This document shows positions 8,022-18,442 of a DNA stretch of 64,000 nucleotides, in pieces. A program made the position numbers and the translations under genes. The first letter of the stretch is position 1, and each line of letters starts with the position of its first letter. Source of the stretch: Mycobacterium sp. Root265 (lineage in GTDB: Bacteria; Actinomycetota; Actinomycetes; Mycobacteriales; Mycobacteriaceae); assembly GCF_001428895.1 (NCBI RefSeq), contig NZ_LMJA01000015.1, forward strand, positions 1 to 64,000, written 5' to 3'. The notes beneath the pieces are model-generated. The model saw nothing but the letters and a program-made list of their open reading frames with translations. It ran no database searches and had not been told where the DNA came from.

Positions 8022-9154
8022 CCGGCCAGGTACTGCAAGGTCGGCGCGGCCGCTTCCCGCGCCGCGTACACCCGGTAGGACTCCTCGGTCAGTAGCGCCT
8101 GCACCCGGTCGTCGCCGAAGCCGCGGTCGATGCGATCACGGATGAAGGCCAGCTCGACCACCTGGGTCGCGAACGCCTTGACGTTCTTGCCGGCGGCCTT
8201 GCCGCCATGCCGGGACGCTTCGCCGATCGCCAGCTTGCGGTTGCGAATGCTGCCCAACCAGCTCGCCTCGTTGGCGGTGATCAGGTTCGCGGCCACCATG
8301 GTCGGCAGCTTGGCGGCGACCACCTGCTGCTCCCGACGCCGGCTGCGCACCGCCAGCCAGATCGCCAACCCGAAGATCGGCATCATCCACACCAGGTAGA
8401 CCAGGAAGTAGGCCTCGATACCGATCACCGAGGACCCGTTCCACAATGCGTGCATGATGACCGCCGCGGCATAGCCGGCGACGATGCAGGCGATCCTGCC
8501 GATCAGGTGGCGCTGCTTGAGCGCGAAGTAGACCCCGACCGCGAGCATCGACAGGAACAGCGAGTGGGCGAAGGGCGCCATGATCAGGCGCAGGGCCGCG
8601 GTGAACAGGGACGCGGCCAGGTCCTCGCCGTTGGCGATGTAGAGAATGTCCTCGAACCAGGCGAAACCCGCGCCGACGAGGCCCGCGTACACCAGGCAGT
8701 CGGTCAGGGAGTTCAGTTCATAGCGGCGCCTGCCGGTCATCATGATCAGCAGGAACAGCCCCTTGGCCGCCTCCTCGATCAGCGGGGCCCGCAGCGCGGT
8801 CGATTCGAAGCCCTCCGGCAGCCCCGGGGTGGGCAGGAAGACCGCGTCGGCCCACAGCTCGAGGGCCAGCGAGAGAATGATCGCGACGGACGCGCCCCAC
8901 AGGAAGGCCAGGATCAGCAGCCGGGGAGGTTCGGGCTCCCAGCGGTCCAGCCACAGATAACAGGCCACGACCACCGCGATCGCGACGCTGGAGAGCACGA
9001 ATCCGATGGTGGTGCCGACCGGATTCGTCGCGGTCAGCAGGATCATCAGCAGGCCGACAATGACGCTGAGACCGATGATCACCGCCAGGGGCGCCCCGAC
9101 CTTGCGGACGGTCGGCGGCCAGGTCGGCAGCTGGGGGTGCGGAGGTGGCGGCAT
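8003..9154 (-). CDS. PrsW-family intramembrane metalloprotease
   Basis: A 383-residue protein with eight or so membrane segments. The family's catalytic signatures are present: Glu127-Glu128 in EEAAKG, Glu168 in WFED, His197 in FAHS and His235 in MHALW. PrsW-type proteases (CPBP/Abi superfamily) cut membrane substrates; in Bacillus PrsW cleaves an anti-sigma factor, in other bacteria the substrates are unknown. After the membrane part comes a cytosolic C-terminal region of about 130 residues. The start chosen is the ATG at 9154; a GTG nine bases upstream is also possible. It is divergent from rpsA. Confidence 0.82.
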   Translation of the reverse strand: MPPPPHPQLPTWPPTVRKVGAPLAVIIGLSVIVGLLMILLTATNPVGTTIGFVLSSVAIAVVVACYLWLDRWEPEPPRLLILAFLWGASVAIILSLALELWADAVFLPTPGLPEGFESTALRAPLIEEAAKGLFLLIMMTGRRRYELNSLTDCLVYAGLVGAGFAWFEDILYIANGEDLAASLFTAALRLIMAPFAHSLFLSMLAVGVYFALKQRHLIGRIACIVAGYAAAVIMHALWNGSSVIGIEAYFLVYLVWMMPIFGLAIWLAVRSRRREQQVVAAKLPTMVAANLITANEASWLGSIRNRKLAIGEASRHGGKAAGKNVKAFATQVVELAFIRDRIDRGFGDDRVQALLTEESYRVYAAREAAAPTLQYLAGYRIPG

Positions 9155-9373
9155 CGCGGACACCTGAGGAGGGTAACCAGGGACGGGCTTCGGGGACCGG
9201 GTTTGTCCAGCGTGTACCCGTTCTAGTACCCTTGAGCAGTACCTGTGTGCCCAGTCTTGATCCGGGCCCCGCGGGCACACCGCACTTCGGGGCACTCATG
9301 CTGAACAGCCCTGTGTGCAGCACAAATACACACTCTGTCCCTACGATTAAAACTGTCCGGAGCAACCCACCAC

Positions 9374-10819
9374 ATGCCAAGTCCCTCCGTTACGTCCCCG
9401 CAAGTTGCCGTCAACGACATCGGCTCTGCGGAGGATTTCCTCGCCGCCATCGACAAGACGATCAAGTACTTCAACGATGGCGACATCGTCGAAGGGACCA
9501 TCGTCAAGGTGGACCGCGATGAGGTCCTGCTCGACATCGGCTACAAGACCGAAGGTGTCATTCCTTCGCGCGAACTCTCCATCAAACACGACGTCGACCC
9601 CAATGAGGTCGTTTCCGTGGGCGATGAGGTCGAGGCCCTCGTTCTCACCAAGGAGGACAAAGAAGGCCGCTTGATCCTGTCCAAGAAGCGCGCTCAGTAC
9701 GAGCGCGCCTGGGGCACCATCGAGGAGCTCAAGGAGAAGGACGAGGCCGTCAAGGGCACCGTCATCGAGGTCGTCAAGGGCGGCCTGATCCTGGACATCG
9801 GCCTGCGCGGCTTCCTGCCCGCGTCGCTGGTCGAGATGCGCCGGGTCCGCGATCTGCAGCCGTACATCGGCAAGGAGATCGAGGCCAAGATCATCGAGCT
9901 CGACAAGAACCGCAACAACGTGGTGCTCTCGCGCCGCGCGTGGCTGGAGCAGACCCAGTCCGAGGTTCGCAGCGAGTTCCTCAACCAGCTCACCAAGGGT
10001 GCCATCCGCAAGGGTGTCGTGTCCTCGATCGTCAACTTCGGCGCCTTCGTCGATCTCGGCGGCGTCGACGGCCTGGTGCACGTCTCCGAGCTGTCCTGGA
10101 AGCACATCGACCACCCGTCCGAGGTCGTCACCGTCGGCGACGAGGTCACCGTCGAGGTGCTCGACGTCGACATGGATCGCGAGCGGGTTTCGCTGTCGCT
10201 CAAGGCGACTCAGGAAGATCCGTGGCGCCACTTCGCCCGCACCCACGCCATCGGCCAGATCGTGCCGGGCAAGGTCACCAAGCTGGTGCCGTTCGGTGCG
10301 TTCGTGCGCGTCGAAGAGGGCATCGAGGGTCTGGTGCACATCTCGGAGCTGTCCGAGCGCCACGTCGAGGTCCCGGACCAGGTGGTCCAGGTCGGCGACG
10401 ACGCCATGGTCAAGGTCATCGACATCGACCTCGAGCGCCGCCGCATCTCGCTGAGCCTCAAGCAGGCCAACGAGGATTACACCGAGGAATTCGATCCCTC
10501 GAAGTACGGCATGGCCGACAGCTACGACGACGCGGGGAACTACATCTTCCCCGAGGGCTTCGACGCCGACACCAACGAATGGCTCGAGGGCTTCGACAAG
10601 CAGCGCACCGAATGGGAGGCCCGGTACGCCGAGGCCGAGCGTCGGCACAAGATGCACACCGCGCAGATGGAGAAGTTCGCCGCAGCCGAGGCAGAGGAAG
10701 CGGCCCGTCCGTCGACCTCCAGCAGCTCGTCTCGCCCGGAGGGTGAGTCCGCTGGTGGCTCGCTGGCCAGCGACGCTCAGCTCGCCGCACTGCGCGAGAA
10801 GCTCGCGGGCAACGCGTAA
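9374..10819 (+). CDS. rpsA: 30S ribosomal protein S1
   Basis: A 481-residue S1 protein with four S1 RNA-binding domains (roughly residues 36-105, 123-188, 209-277 and 294-363) that brings structured mRNAs to the ribosome. It is nearly identical by eye to mycobacterial RpsA for most of its length. The acidic C-terminal tail diverges (EEAARPSTSSSSS) before the conserved end ASDAQLAALREKL. This tail region is the one discussed in connection with pyrazinoic acid in M. tuberculosis. The 5' leader is over 200 bp long and contains a GCCCCG/CGGGGC hairpin at 9266-9293. A strong terminator follows. Confidence 0.98.
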   Translation: MPSPSVTSPQVAVNDIGSAEDFLAAIDKTIKYFNDGDIVEGTIVKVDRDEVLLDIGYKTEGVIPSRELSIKHDVDPNEVVSVGDEVEALVLTKEDKEGRLILSKKRAQYERAWGTIEELKEKDEAVKGTVIEVVKGGLILDIGLRGFLPASLVEMRRVRDLQPYIGKEIEAKIIELDKNRNNVVLSRRAWLEQTQSEVRSEFLNQLTKGAIRKGVVSSIVNFGAFVDLGGVDGLVHVSELSWKHIDHPSEVVTVGDEVTVEVLDVDMDRERVSLSLKATQEDPWRHFARTHAIGQIVPGKVTKLVPFGAFVRVEEGIEGLVHISELSERHVEVPDQVVQVGDDAMVKVIDIDLERRRISLSLKQANEDYTEEFDPSKYGMADSYDDAGNYIFPEGFDADTNEWLEGFDKQRTEWEARYAEAERRHKMHTAQMEKFAAAEAEEAARPSTSSSSSRPEGESAGGSLASDAQLAALREKLAGNA

Positions 10820-10846
10820 CAAAGACACTCAAACGCCCGAGTGAAG

Positions 10847-10887
10847 CCGCGCAGCACGTCCTCACGGATGTGCTGCGCGGTTCTTTT
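10847..10887 (+). terminator. rho-independent terminator of rpsA
   Basis: A perfect 11-bp stem, CCGCGCAGCAC at 10847-10857 with its complement at 10870-10880, and a 12-nt loop, followed by TTCTTTT. It lies 28 bp after the rpsA stop and 22 bp before coaE, so it separates the two transcripts. Confidence 0.9.
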
Positions 10888-10908
10888 GGTACCTGCTAGG
10901 GGAGCGGC

Positions 10909-12081
10909 ATGCTGAGGATCGGACTGACCGGAGGAATCGGGGCAGGCAAGTCGACGGTGTCGTCGACGTTCAGTGACCTCGGCGGCATCGTCGTCGACGG
11001 CGACGTCATCGCCCGCGAGGTGGTCGAACCAGGTACCGAAGGCCTGGCCAAACTCGTCGACGCGTTCGGGCGGGACATCCTGCAGGAAGACGGTGCGCTC
11101 AACCGCCCCGCGCTGGCGGCCGTCGCGTTCAGCGACGACGAGAAGCGCCAGACGCTGAACGGCATCGTGCATCCCCTGGTCGCGCACCGTCGTTCCGAAC
11201 TGATCGAACGCGCGGCCATGGACCAGGAAAGTCCAGTGATCATCGAGGACATCCCGCTGCTGGTCGAGTCGCAGATGGCGCCGATGTTCCCGCTGGTCAT
11301 CGTCGTCAACGCTGATGCCGAACTGCGCGTCAAGCGGCTCATCGAGTACCGCGGTTTCACCGAGCAGGATGCCCGGGCCCGTATCGCCGCGCAGGCCACC
11401 GAGGAACAGCGCCGCGCCGTCGCCGATGTGTGGCTGGACAACTCGGGCAGCGCCGGCGCGCTGGTGGAGCAGGCCCGCGGCCTGTGGCACGACCGCATTC
11501 TGCCGTTCGCGCACAACGTCCGGCTCGAGCGACCGGTGCATGTCGCCCCCGCCGTGGTGCCGTCCGATCCCAGCTGGCCGGATCAGGCCCGCCGGATCGT
11601 GGCCCGGCTGCAGACCACCTGCGGGCACCGGGCCGTCCGCGTCGACCACATCGGTTCCACCGCGGTGCCCGGATTGGACGCCAAAGATGTCATCGATGTC
11701 CAGGTGACCGTCGCGTCGCTGGAGGTTGCCGACGAACTCGCCGACGGGTTACTGGCCGCGGGGTATCCGCGGGTGGCCGCCATCACCGCGGACAACCCCC
11801 ATTCGGCCGACACCGCCGTGTGGCACAAGAGGTTCCACGCTTCGGCTGATCCCGGTCGACCGACCAACGTGCACATCCGGGTCGACGGCTGGCCGAATCA
11901 GCAATTCGCGTTGTTGTGCGTGGACTGGCTGAAAGCCAATCCCGGTGTGCGGCAAGACTATCTGGCGGTCAAGCGGGCCGCCCTGGGCACGCCCGATTAT
12001 GCCGACGCCAAGGAACCGTGGTTCCTCGATGCGTATCACCGCGCCTGGGAATGGGCCGAAACCACCGGTTGGCGTCCCTGA
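10909..12081 (+). CDS. coaE: dephospho-CoA kinase fused to a GrpB/UPF0157 domain
   Basis: A 390-residue bifunctional-looking protein. Residues 1 to about 200 are dephospho-CoA kinase, the last step of coenzyme A synthesis, with the P-loop GGIGAGKS at 8-15 and VDGDVIAREVV after it. Residues about 215-385 are a GrpB/UPF0157 domain of the nucleotidyltransferase fold (HIGSTAVPGLDAKDVIDVQV). The fusion is the normal mycobacterial arrangement; in M. tuberculosis the second domain has been reported to help the kinase fold. It starts at ATG 10909 after a GGGGAG site. Confidence 0.96.
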   Translation: MLRIGLTGGIGAGKSTVSSTFSDLGGIVVDGDVIAREVVEPGTEGLAKLVDAFGRDILQEDGALNRPALAAVAFSDDEKRQTLNGIVHPLVAHRRSELIERAAMDQESPVIIEDIPLLVESQMAPMFPLVIVVNADAELRVKRLIEYRGFTEQDARARIAAQATEEQRRAVADVWLDNSGSAGALVEQARGLWHDRILPFAHNVRLERPVHVAPAVVPSDPSWPDQARRIVARLQTTCGHRAVRVDHIGSTAVPGLDAKDVIDVQVTVASLEVADELADGLLAAGYPRVAAITADNPHSADTAVWHKRFHASADPGRPTNVHIRVDGWPNQQFALLCVDWLKANPGVRQDYLAVKRAALGTPDYADAKEPWFLDAYHRAWEWAETTGWRP

Positions 12082-12091
12082 CGCCGACCCG

Positions 12092-12646
12092 TCACGTCGC
12101 GGGCACGGCCTCAGAGGCGGGCTGCGGCGGGTAGTCGGGCGTGCCGGTCTCCGGCACCGGCAGGCCGCTCGCCGGATTGTCCAGTGGCGCACCGCATTGC
12201 AGCACTCCATACAGCGGGTCATCCTTGGCGCGGAACAGCCGTGGCGCGATGAACTGGTCGGCCTGCGCGACGATCTGATCGTCGACCAGGATCTCGCAGT
12301 GCAGGTTCGAACCGTACGGCCACTGGATGGAGAGCTCCATCCCGGCCAGATTCGGATCGGACATCACCGTGTTCACCTCGAATGTCTGACCGGGCAACAT
12401 CGTCGGCTGTTCGCTGTTGACGTTGTGATCATCGGCCTTGTAGGCGACGATGGCGCCGCGTGAGGTGCCGTCCGCGCGCGCCCGGTAGGTGACGTTGTGC
12501 AGCAAGCCGGGTGCCTGCTCGGACACTTCGGGCTGAGCGGGTTCGACATCGGGTTCGGCGTAAGCGGGTGCGGCGACCGTCTGGGCCGCGAACAGCAATG
12601 CGGCTGCCACGGCAGCCGTCACCCCTGCGCGCCTGGCGACACTCAT
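12092..12646 (-). CDS. secreted protein of unknown function
   Basis: A 184-residue protein with a clear signal peptide (basic MSVARRAG, hydrophobic core, cleavage near AYA-EPD at about residue 31). The mature part has two cysteines (near LHCEI and LQCGAP) that could pair, and ends in a Pro-rich tail. I do not recognise a family beyond actinobacterial secreted hypothetical proteins. It is the last gene of a three-gene minus-strand run (membrane protein, DUF402 protein, this protein) convergent with coaE. Confidence 0.7.
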   Translation of the reverse strand: MSVARRAGVTAAVAAALLFAAQTVAAPAYAEPDVEPAQPEVSEQAPGLLHNVTYRARADGTSRGAIVAYKADDHNVNSEQPTMLPGQTFEVNTVMSDPNLAGMELSIQWPYGSNLHCEILVDDQIVAQADQFIAPRLFRAKDDPLYGVLQCGAPLDNPASGLPVPETGTPDYPPQPASEAVPAT

Positions 12647-12656
12647 GATCGTGACT

Positions 12657-13160
12657 TTACGCCCGCCAGGTCAGCGCCACATCATGCACGGTCAGCCAGC
12701 GATCAAGGTCATAGTCGTGCCGGGCCAGGCCGTCCACTGTGGCAACGGCCGTCGCGACGGCCCGTTCGGCGCTGGCGGCATCCAGCAGACCCTCCGAGAC
12801 CGCGGCGAACAGTTCGTCGACATCGGTGAGTTCCACGTCGCGGCCGGTGCGCAGCACCAGATCCAGGTAGTGGTCCTCGGAGTGCCAGCGTTCGGCACCC
12901 GCGGTGTAGCGCCCGATGTCGAGGTAGAAGTCCTGATCACGCTCGTAGCCCGGGTTGAAGTGGAAGACCGTGGCCCGCAGGTTCAGCGTGGGCAGCAGCC
13001 AGGTCTCCAGATAGTGGAACTGCGCCCGCCCGGGTGCCGGCCGGGCCATATAGAGGCCCCAGGGATACACGGTGAATTCCTCGACATCGCGCACGACGCC
13101 CTTGGGGTCGGTGTTGGTGCGGGCTCCGAGATCGAATGTCTCGCGTTTCGGTGGGTGCAT
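12657..13160 (-). CDS. DUF402 family protein
   Basis: A 167-residue DUF402 protein. Residues such as WYFNPGYERDQ-type loops (here HFNPGYERDQDFYLDIG) and AERWHSEDHYLDLVL match the beta-barrel DUF402 fold, some members of which hydrolyse nucleoside di- or triphosphates or act on related phosphate esters. It starts 1 bp after the stop of the upstream membrane-protein gene and ends 10 bp before the next gene, so the three are probably co-transcribed. A DUF402-like gene occupies this coaE-uvrB gap in M. tuberculosis as well. Confidence 0.8.
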   Translation of the reverse strand: MHPPKRETFDLGARTNTDPKGVVRDVEEFTVYPWGLYMARPAPGRAQFHYLETWLLPTLNLRATVFHFNPGYERDQDFYLDIGRYTAGAERWHSEDHYLDLVLRTGRDVELTDVDELFAAVSEGLLDAASAERAVATAVATVDGLARHDYDLDRWLTVHDVALTWRA

Positions 13161-13161
13161 G

Positions 13162-13455
13162 TCACCGCTGCCTGCGCAGGTCGAGCACCCGCGGCCCCTT
13201 GCCGGCCGGCCGCGTCATCAATCGCAGCACGGCGCCGATTACGATGCTCACCCAGCAGCCGGTCCACATCAGGTCGGCGGCCTCGAACCAACTGCATTGA
13301 TGCGAAGGCCTCAGTCCGCCGTCGCCACACGTGGCGCCCATCCGTGCGGCGATCTCGGCGGGACCCGGCCACACCAGCAGGACCGCGCACGCCAGCCCCG
13401 CGACCAGCAGGATCAGCCCCAGCAGGCGTAATGCGATGCGCGCGGGTTCGGGCAC
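13162..13455 (-). CDS. small two-helix membrane protein
   Basis: A 97-residue protein from a GTG at 13455 ([13 protein letters not shown]). Two hydrophobic segments ([19 protein letters not shown] and a second around [15 protein letters not shown]) flank a short extracellular-type loop with two cysteines (ATCGDGG and HQCSW). The C-terminus is basic. I do not recognise a family. It precedes the DUF402 gene by 1 bp and is divergent from uvrB. Confidence 0.65.
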   Translation of the reverse strand: MPEPARIALRLLGLILLVAGLACAVLLVWPGPAEIAARMGATCGDGGLRPSHQCSWFEAADLMWTGCWVSIVIGAVLRLMTRPAGKGPRVLDLRRQR

Positions 13456-13527
13456 GGCGTCACCGTAACGTGCCCGCGGCGCCGGCGGGGAATGAACTTG
13501 TCGGACCACGCGCTTAATCTGGAGACC

Positions 13528-15702
<2,175 letters not shown>

Positions 15703-15711
15703 GTCCTTGAA

Positions 15712-15740
15712 CTCAACAGCGGTTGAGCTTCTAGGTTGAG
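15712..15740. promoter_or_regulatory. putative operator upstream of the MFS exporter
   Basis: CTCAAC (15712-15717) and GTTGAG (15722-15727) form an inverted repeat with a 4-bp spacer, and a second GTTGAG follows at 15735-15740, four bases before the exporter GTG. Three identical half-sites so close to a drug-efflux-type gene suggest a TetR- or MarR-type repressor site. No regulator gene is adjacent, so this is inference from sequence symmetry. Confidence 0.45.
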
Positions 15741-15743
15741 GGT

Positions 15744-17144
15744 GTGACCGACACTCAAGCGTTGACCGGCGGCAGCTGGCGTGAGCTCCTGGGAGCCAAA
15801 CACCTTGGCGCCGCGACGGTTCTGGCCGGTGGCGTCGCGCTCTACGCCACCAATGAGTTCCTCACGATCAGCCTGATGCCCAGTGCGGTCGCCGAGATCG
15901 GCGGGCAGCGCTACTACGCGTGGGTGACGACGGTCTACCTGGTCGCCTCGGTGGCCGCTGCGACCACCGTCAGCGCCACCCTGGCGCGGGTGGGCCCGCG
16001 ATCGGCGTACCTGGGCGCGCTGACGGTGTTCGCCGCGGGCAGTGTGCTGTGCGCGGTCGCGCCGACCATGGAACTGCTGCTGGTGGGCCGCATGGTGCAG
16101 GGCGCCGCCGGGGGATTGCTCGCCGGTCTGGGCTACGCCGTCATCAATACCGCCCTTCCCCGCGCCGTGTGGACCAGGGCGTCGGCCCTGGTGTCGGCGA
16201 TGTGGGGAGTGGGCACCCTGCTGGGACCCGCCGCCGGTGGGCTGTTCGCCCAGTTCGCCTCGTGGCGTTGGGCGTTCGGGGCGCTGGTCATCCTGACCGT
16301 GGCGATGACCGTGCTGGTGCCGCTGGCGCTGCCCGGACGTTCGGGGACTGTCGGCACGAGCGTCATTCGCATCCCGGTGTGGTCGCTGGCGCTCCTCGGC
16401 GCGGCTGCGCTGCTGGTCAGTGTGGCCGCGATCCCGTCCGACCTGGTGCTCACCGGGGCACTGCTGGCGGCGGCAGTGGCCCTGGTGGTGGTCTTCCTGG
16501 TGGTCGACCGTCGCCACGCCGCCGGGGCGAGCGTGCTGCCGCCCACGGCGTTTCGGCCGGGACCACTCAAATGGGTGTATCTGACGCTCGGCCTGCTGAT
16601 GGCGGCGACCATGGTCGATATGTACGTGCCGCTGTTCGGGCAGCGGCTGGCTCACCTGGCACCGCTGACCGCAGGATTTCTCGGTGTCGCCCTCGCCGTC
16701 GGCTGGACGGTAAGCGAGATCGTCAGTGCGTCCGTGGACCGGCGCAGCGCGGTGGTGCGCATCGTGTTCGCGGCGCCGTTGGTGATGGCGGTCGGGCTGG
16801 GTGGCGGCGCGCTGCTGGTGCGGGACGGCATGCCGGGCTGGCTGGCACTGCTCTGGGCGCTCACGCTGGCGGTGACCGGGATCGGGATCGGGATGGCGTG
16901 GCCGCACCTGTCGGTGTGGGCGATGAGCGGTGTCGACGATCCGGCTGAGGGACCGGTGGCGGCCGCCGCGATCAACACGGTTCAGTTGATCTGTGGGGCG
17001 TTCGGAGCCGGCGTGGCCGGCGTCATCGTCAACCAGGCAGCCAGCGATGCCGCGGCCGCACGCTGGCTTTTCTCCGGTTTCGCGGCACTCGCGGTGATCG
17101 GCGTCATCGCCTCGTGGCGTGCGGGCGGTCGAAGCCAGCGATGA
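15744..17144 (+). CDS. MFS transporter (drug-efflux type)
   Basis: A 466-residue major facilitator protein with about 12-14 hydrophobic segments. Residues GPRSAYLGALTVFAAGSVLC and GRMVQGAAGGLLAGLGYAVI resemble motifs A and the proton-antiporter region of drug:H+ transporters. It occupies the same place after uvrB as Rv1634 in M. tuberculosis, annotated as a possible drug-efflux protein. The GTG start is 41 bp after uvrB, with a half-site cluster in between. The substrate is not predictable. Confidence 0.88.
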   Translation: MTDTQALTGGSWRELLGAKHLGAATVLAGGVALYATNEFLTISLMPSAVAEIGGQRYYAWVTTVYLVASVAAATTVSATLARVGPRSAYLGALTVFAAGSVLCAVAPTMELLLVGRMVQGAAGGLLAGLGYAVINTALPRAVWTRASALVSAMWGVGTLLGPAAGGLFAQFASWRWAFGALVILTVAMTVLVPLALPGRSGTVGTSVIRIPVWSLALLGAAALLVSVAAIPSDLVLTGALLAAAVALVVVFLVVDRRHAAGASVLPPTAFRPGPLKWVYLTLGLLMAATMVDMYVPLFGQRLAHLAPLTAGFLGVALAVGWTVSEIVSASVDRRSAVVRIVFAAPLVMAVGLGGGALLVRDGMPGWLALLWALTLAVTGIGIGMAWPHLSVWAMSGVDDPAEGPVAAAAINTVQLICGAFGAGVAGVIVNQAASDAAAARWLFSGFAALAVIGVIASWRAGGRSQR

Positions 17145-17204
17145 GTCTGGGGGACACCCGCGGTCTGCACATCAGGGTCCCTACGACTTCCCTGAGGAGC
17201 ATCA

Positions 17205-17957
17205 ATGTCGCCGAGCGCCGGATATCCCGACGTCGTATCCCGAGAGCACTGGTTGCAGGCGCGCCTGGAGTTACTGGCGGCCGAACGGGCGGCCACCCAT
17301 CTGCGTGACGCCGCCAACGCAGAGCGCCGGCGACTTCCCATGGTCAGGGTGGACAAGGACTACGTCTTCGAGGGCGCGGGCGGCCCGGCCCGGCTCATCG
17401 ATCTCTTCGAGGGCCGTCGGCAGCTCTACGTCCATCACTTCATGTGGCTCGATGAGATCGACCAGGGGTGCCCCAGCTGCACCGCTGCCGCCGATCTGAC
17501 CTTCACCGCATCCGACCGGACTCTGCTGAACGCGAAAGACGTCACCTTCGTGTGTATTTCGCGCGCCCCGTACACCAGCATCGTGCGTTACCGGGATGCG
17601 CACGGTTGGACATTTCCGTGGTACTCGACCTGTGATGGTGATTTCAGCTATGACTTCCACGTCACGCTGGATCCGGAACGTGCTGAGGTGCAGTACAACT
17701 ACAAATCGCACGACGAATTGCGCCGGGACGGCTGGACCGAGTTCGACCTACGCGGTGACTGGCCCGGCGTGAGCGTGTTCCTGCGCCGCGGAGACGAGGT
17801 CTTTCACACCTATTCCACCTATGCACGGGGTCTCGACCACACGGCGGTCGGTTACCCGTTCCTGGACCTGACGCCCTATGGCCGCCAGGAGCCGTGGGAG
17901 GACTCGCCGTCGGGGTGGCCGCAGGGCGGGATCGCCGCGGGGATGCCGCACCAGTAG
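17205..17957 (+). CDS. DUF899 thioredoxin-like family protein
   Basis: A 250-residue DUF899 protein. The family has a thioredoxin-like fold; here the CPSC motif in DQGCPSCTAAAD provides the redox-type cysteine pair, and the FPWYSTCDGDFSYDF stretch is characteristic. The biochemical function of the family is not established, though roles in redox or detoxification are suggested by the fold. Start ATG 17205 follows a strong GAGGAG site. It stands alone, with the next gene almost 500 bp away. Confidence 0.85.
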   Translation: MSPSAGYPDVVSREHWLQARLELLAAERAATHLRDAANAERRRLPMVRVDKDYVFEGAGGPARLIDLFEGRRQLYVHHFMWLDEIDQGCPSCTAAADLTFTASDRTLLNAKDVTFVCISRAPYTSIVRYRDAHGWTFPWYSTCDGDFSYDFHVTLDPERAEVQYNYKSHDELRRDGWTEFDLRGDWPGVSVFLRRGDEVFHTYSTYARGLDHTAVGYPFLDLTPYGRQEPWEDSPSGWPQGGIAAGMPHQ

Positions 17958-18336
17958 CGGCCCAGCGAACTTTCCCACATTTCAGGACGACGCCTCGTGG
18001 AGGTAGTCGAACCTCTCAGTTGACACCTGTTGTCTGCCGCGGATAGCGAGACGGCTGTCCGTTGATCGGCGGACCCGCACAGAATTTGCTAGACGGTCAA
18101 AGCAATGAGCCGGCATGGGCTGCTGGGATTCGGGTCAACCGGTGTTGCGCACGAGGGCAATGAGCGCTAGCTGGACTGTTGCGGTGGCAGGGGCTGGCGG
18201 GGAAGTCGCCGGCGCGCGCTCGCCCCGCTTTCACGTGTTTGCTACAACTGCAATTTCGGGAGCATTTTCCGATATTACGGGTTGGTAAATTGTTTGCCTC
18301 GAATTCGATTTGCGCGACCATTCTGAGAATGGTTAT

Positions 18337-18352
18337 CTTACCGGCAGGTAAG
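18337..18352. promoter_or_regulatory. palindrome CTTACC-N4-GGTAAG, possible operator
   Basis: A perfect 6-bp inverted repeat with a 4-bp spacer in the AT-rich stretch about 90 bp upstream of the glycosidase start. The size suits a TetR-type dimer. No T-run follows, so a terminator is less likely. Confidence 0.4.
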
Positions 18353-18391
18353 TTACGCAAATATCCACCGCAAGCGCTAATTTCCTAGCAG

Positions 18392-18405
18392 TGTCAGCCC
18401 TGACA
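18392..18405. promoter_or_regulatory. palindrome TGTCAG-N2-CTGACA, possible operator
   Basis: A perfect 6+2+6 inverted repeat 37 bp upstream of the glycosidase ATG at 18443, close enough to overlap its promoter or leader. It may be a second regulator site for the same gene. Confidence 0.4.
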
Positions 18406-18442
18406 TTGTCCGGTGTCACAGCGCGAGAATTGGGTGATCAAT

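Larger units (their letters stand above)
17958..18442. other. long intergenic region, AT-richer than surroundings
   Basis: About 485 bp without a credible gene. Composition drops markedly in GC from about 18240 onwards (for example TTGGTAAATTGTTTGCC), unlike the neighbouring coding DNA. Two short frames here (18097-18360 minus, 18179-18388 plus) lack ribosome-binding sites and familiar protein character. It contains two perfect palindromes listed separately and probably holds the promoter of the glycosidase gene. Confidence 0.6.

Noticed and set aside
18097-18388. Two small frames in the 18-kb intergenic gap
   Set aside because: No ribosome-binding site, odd composition and no familiar protein pattern.
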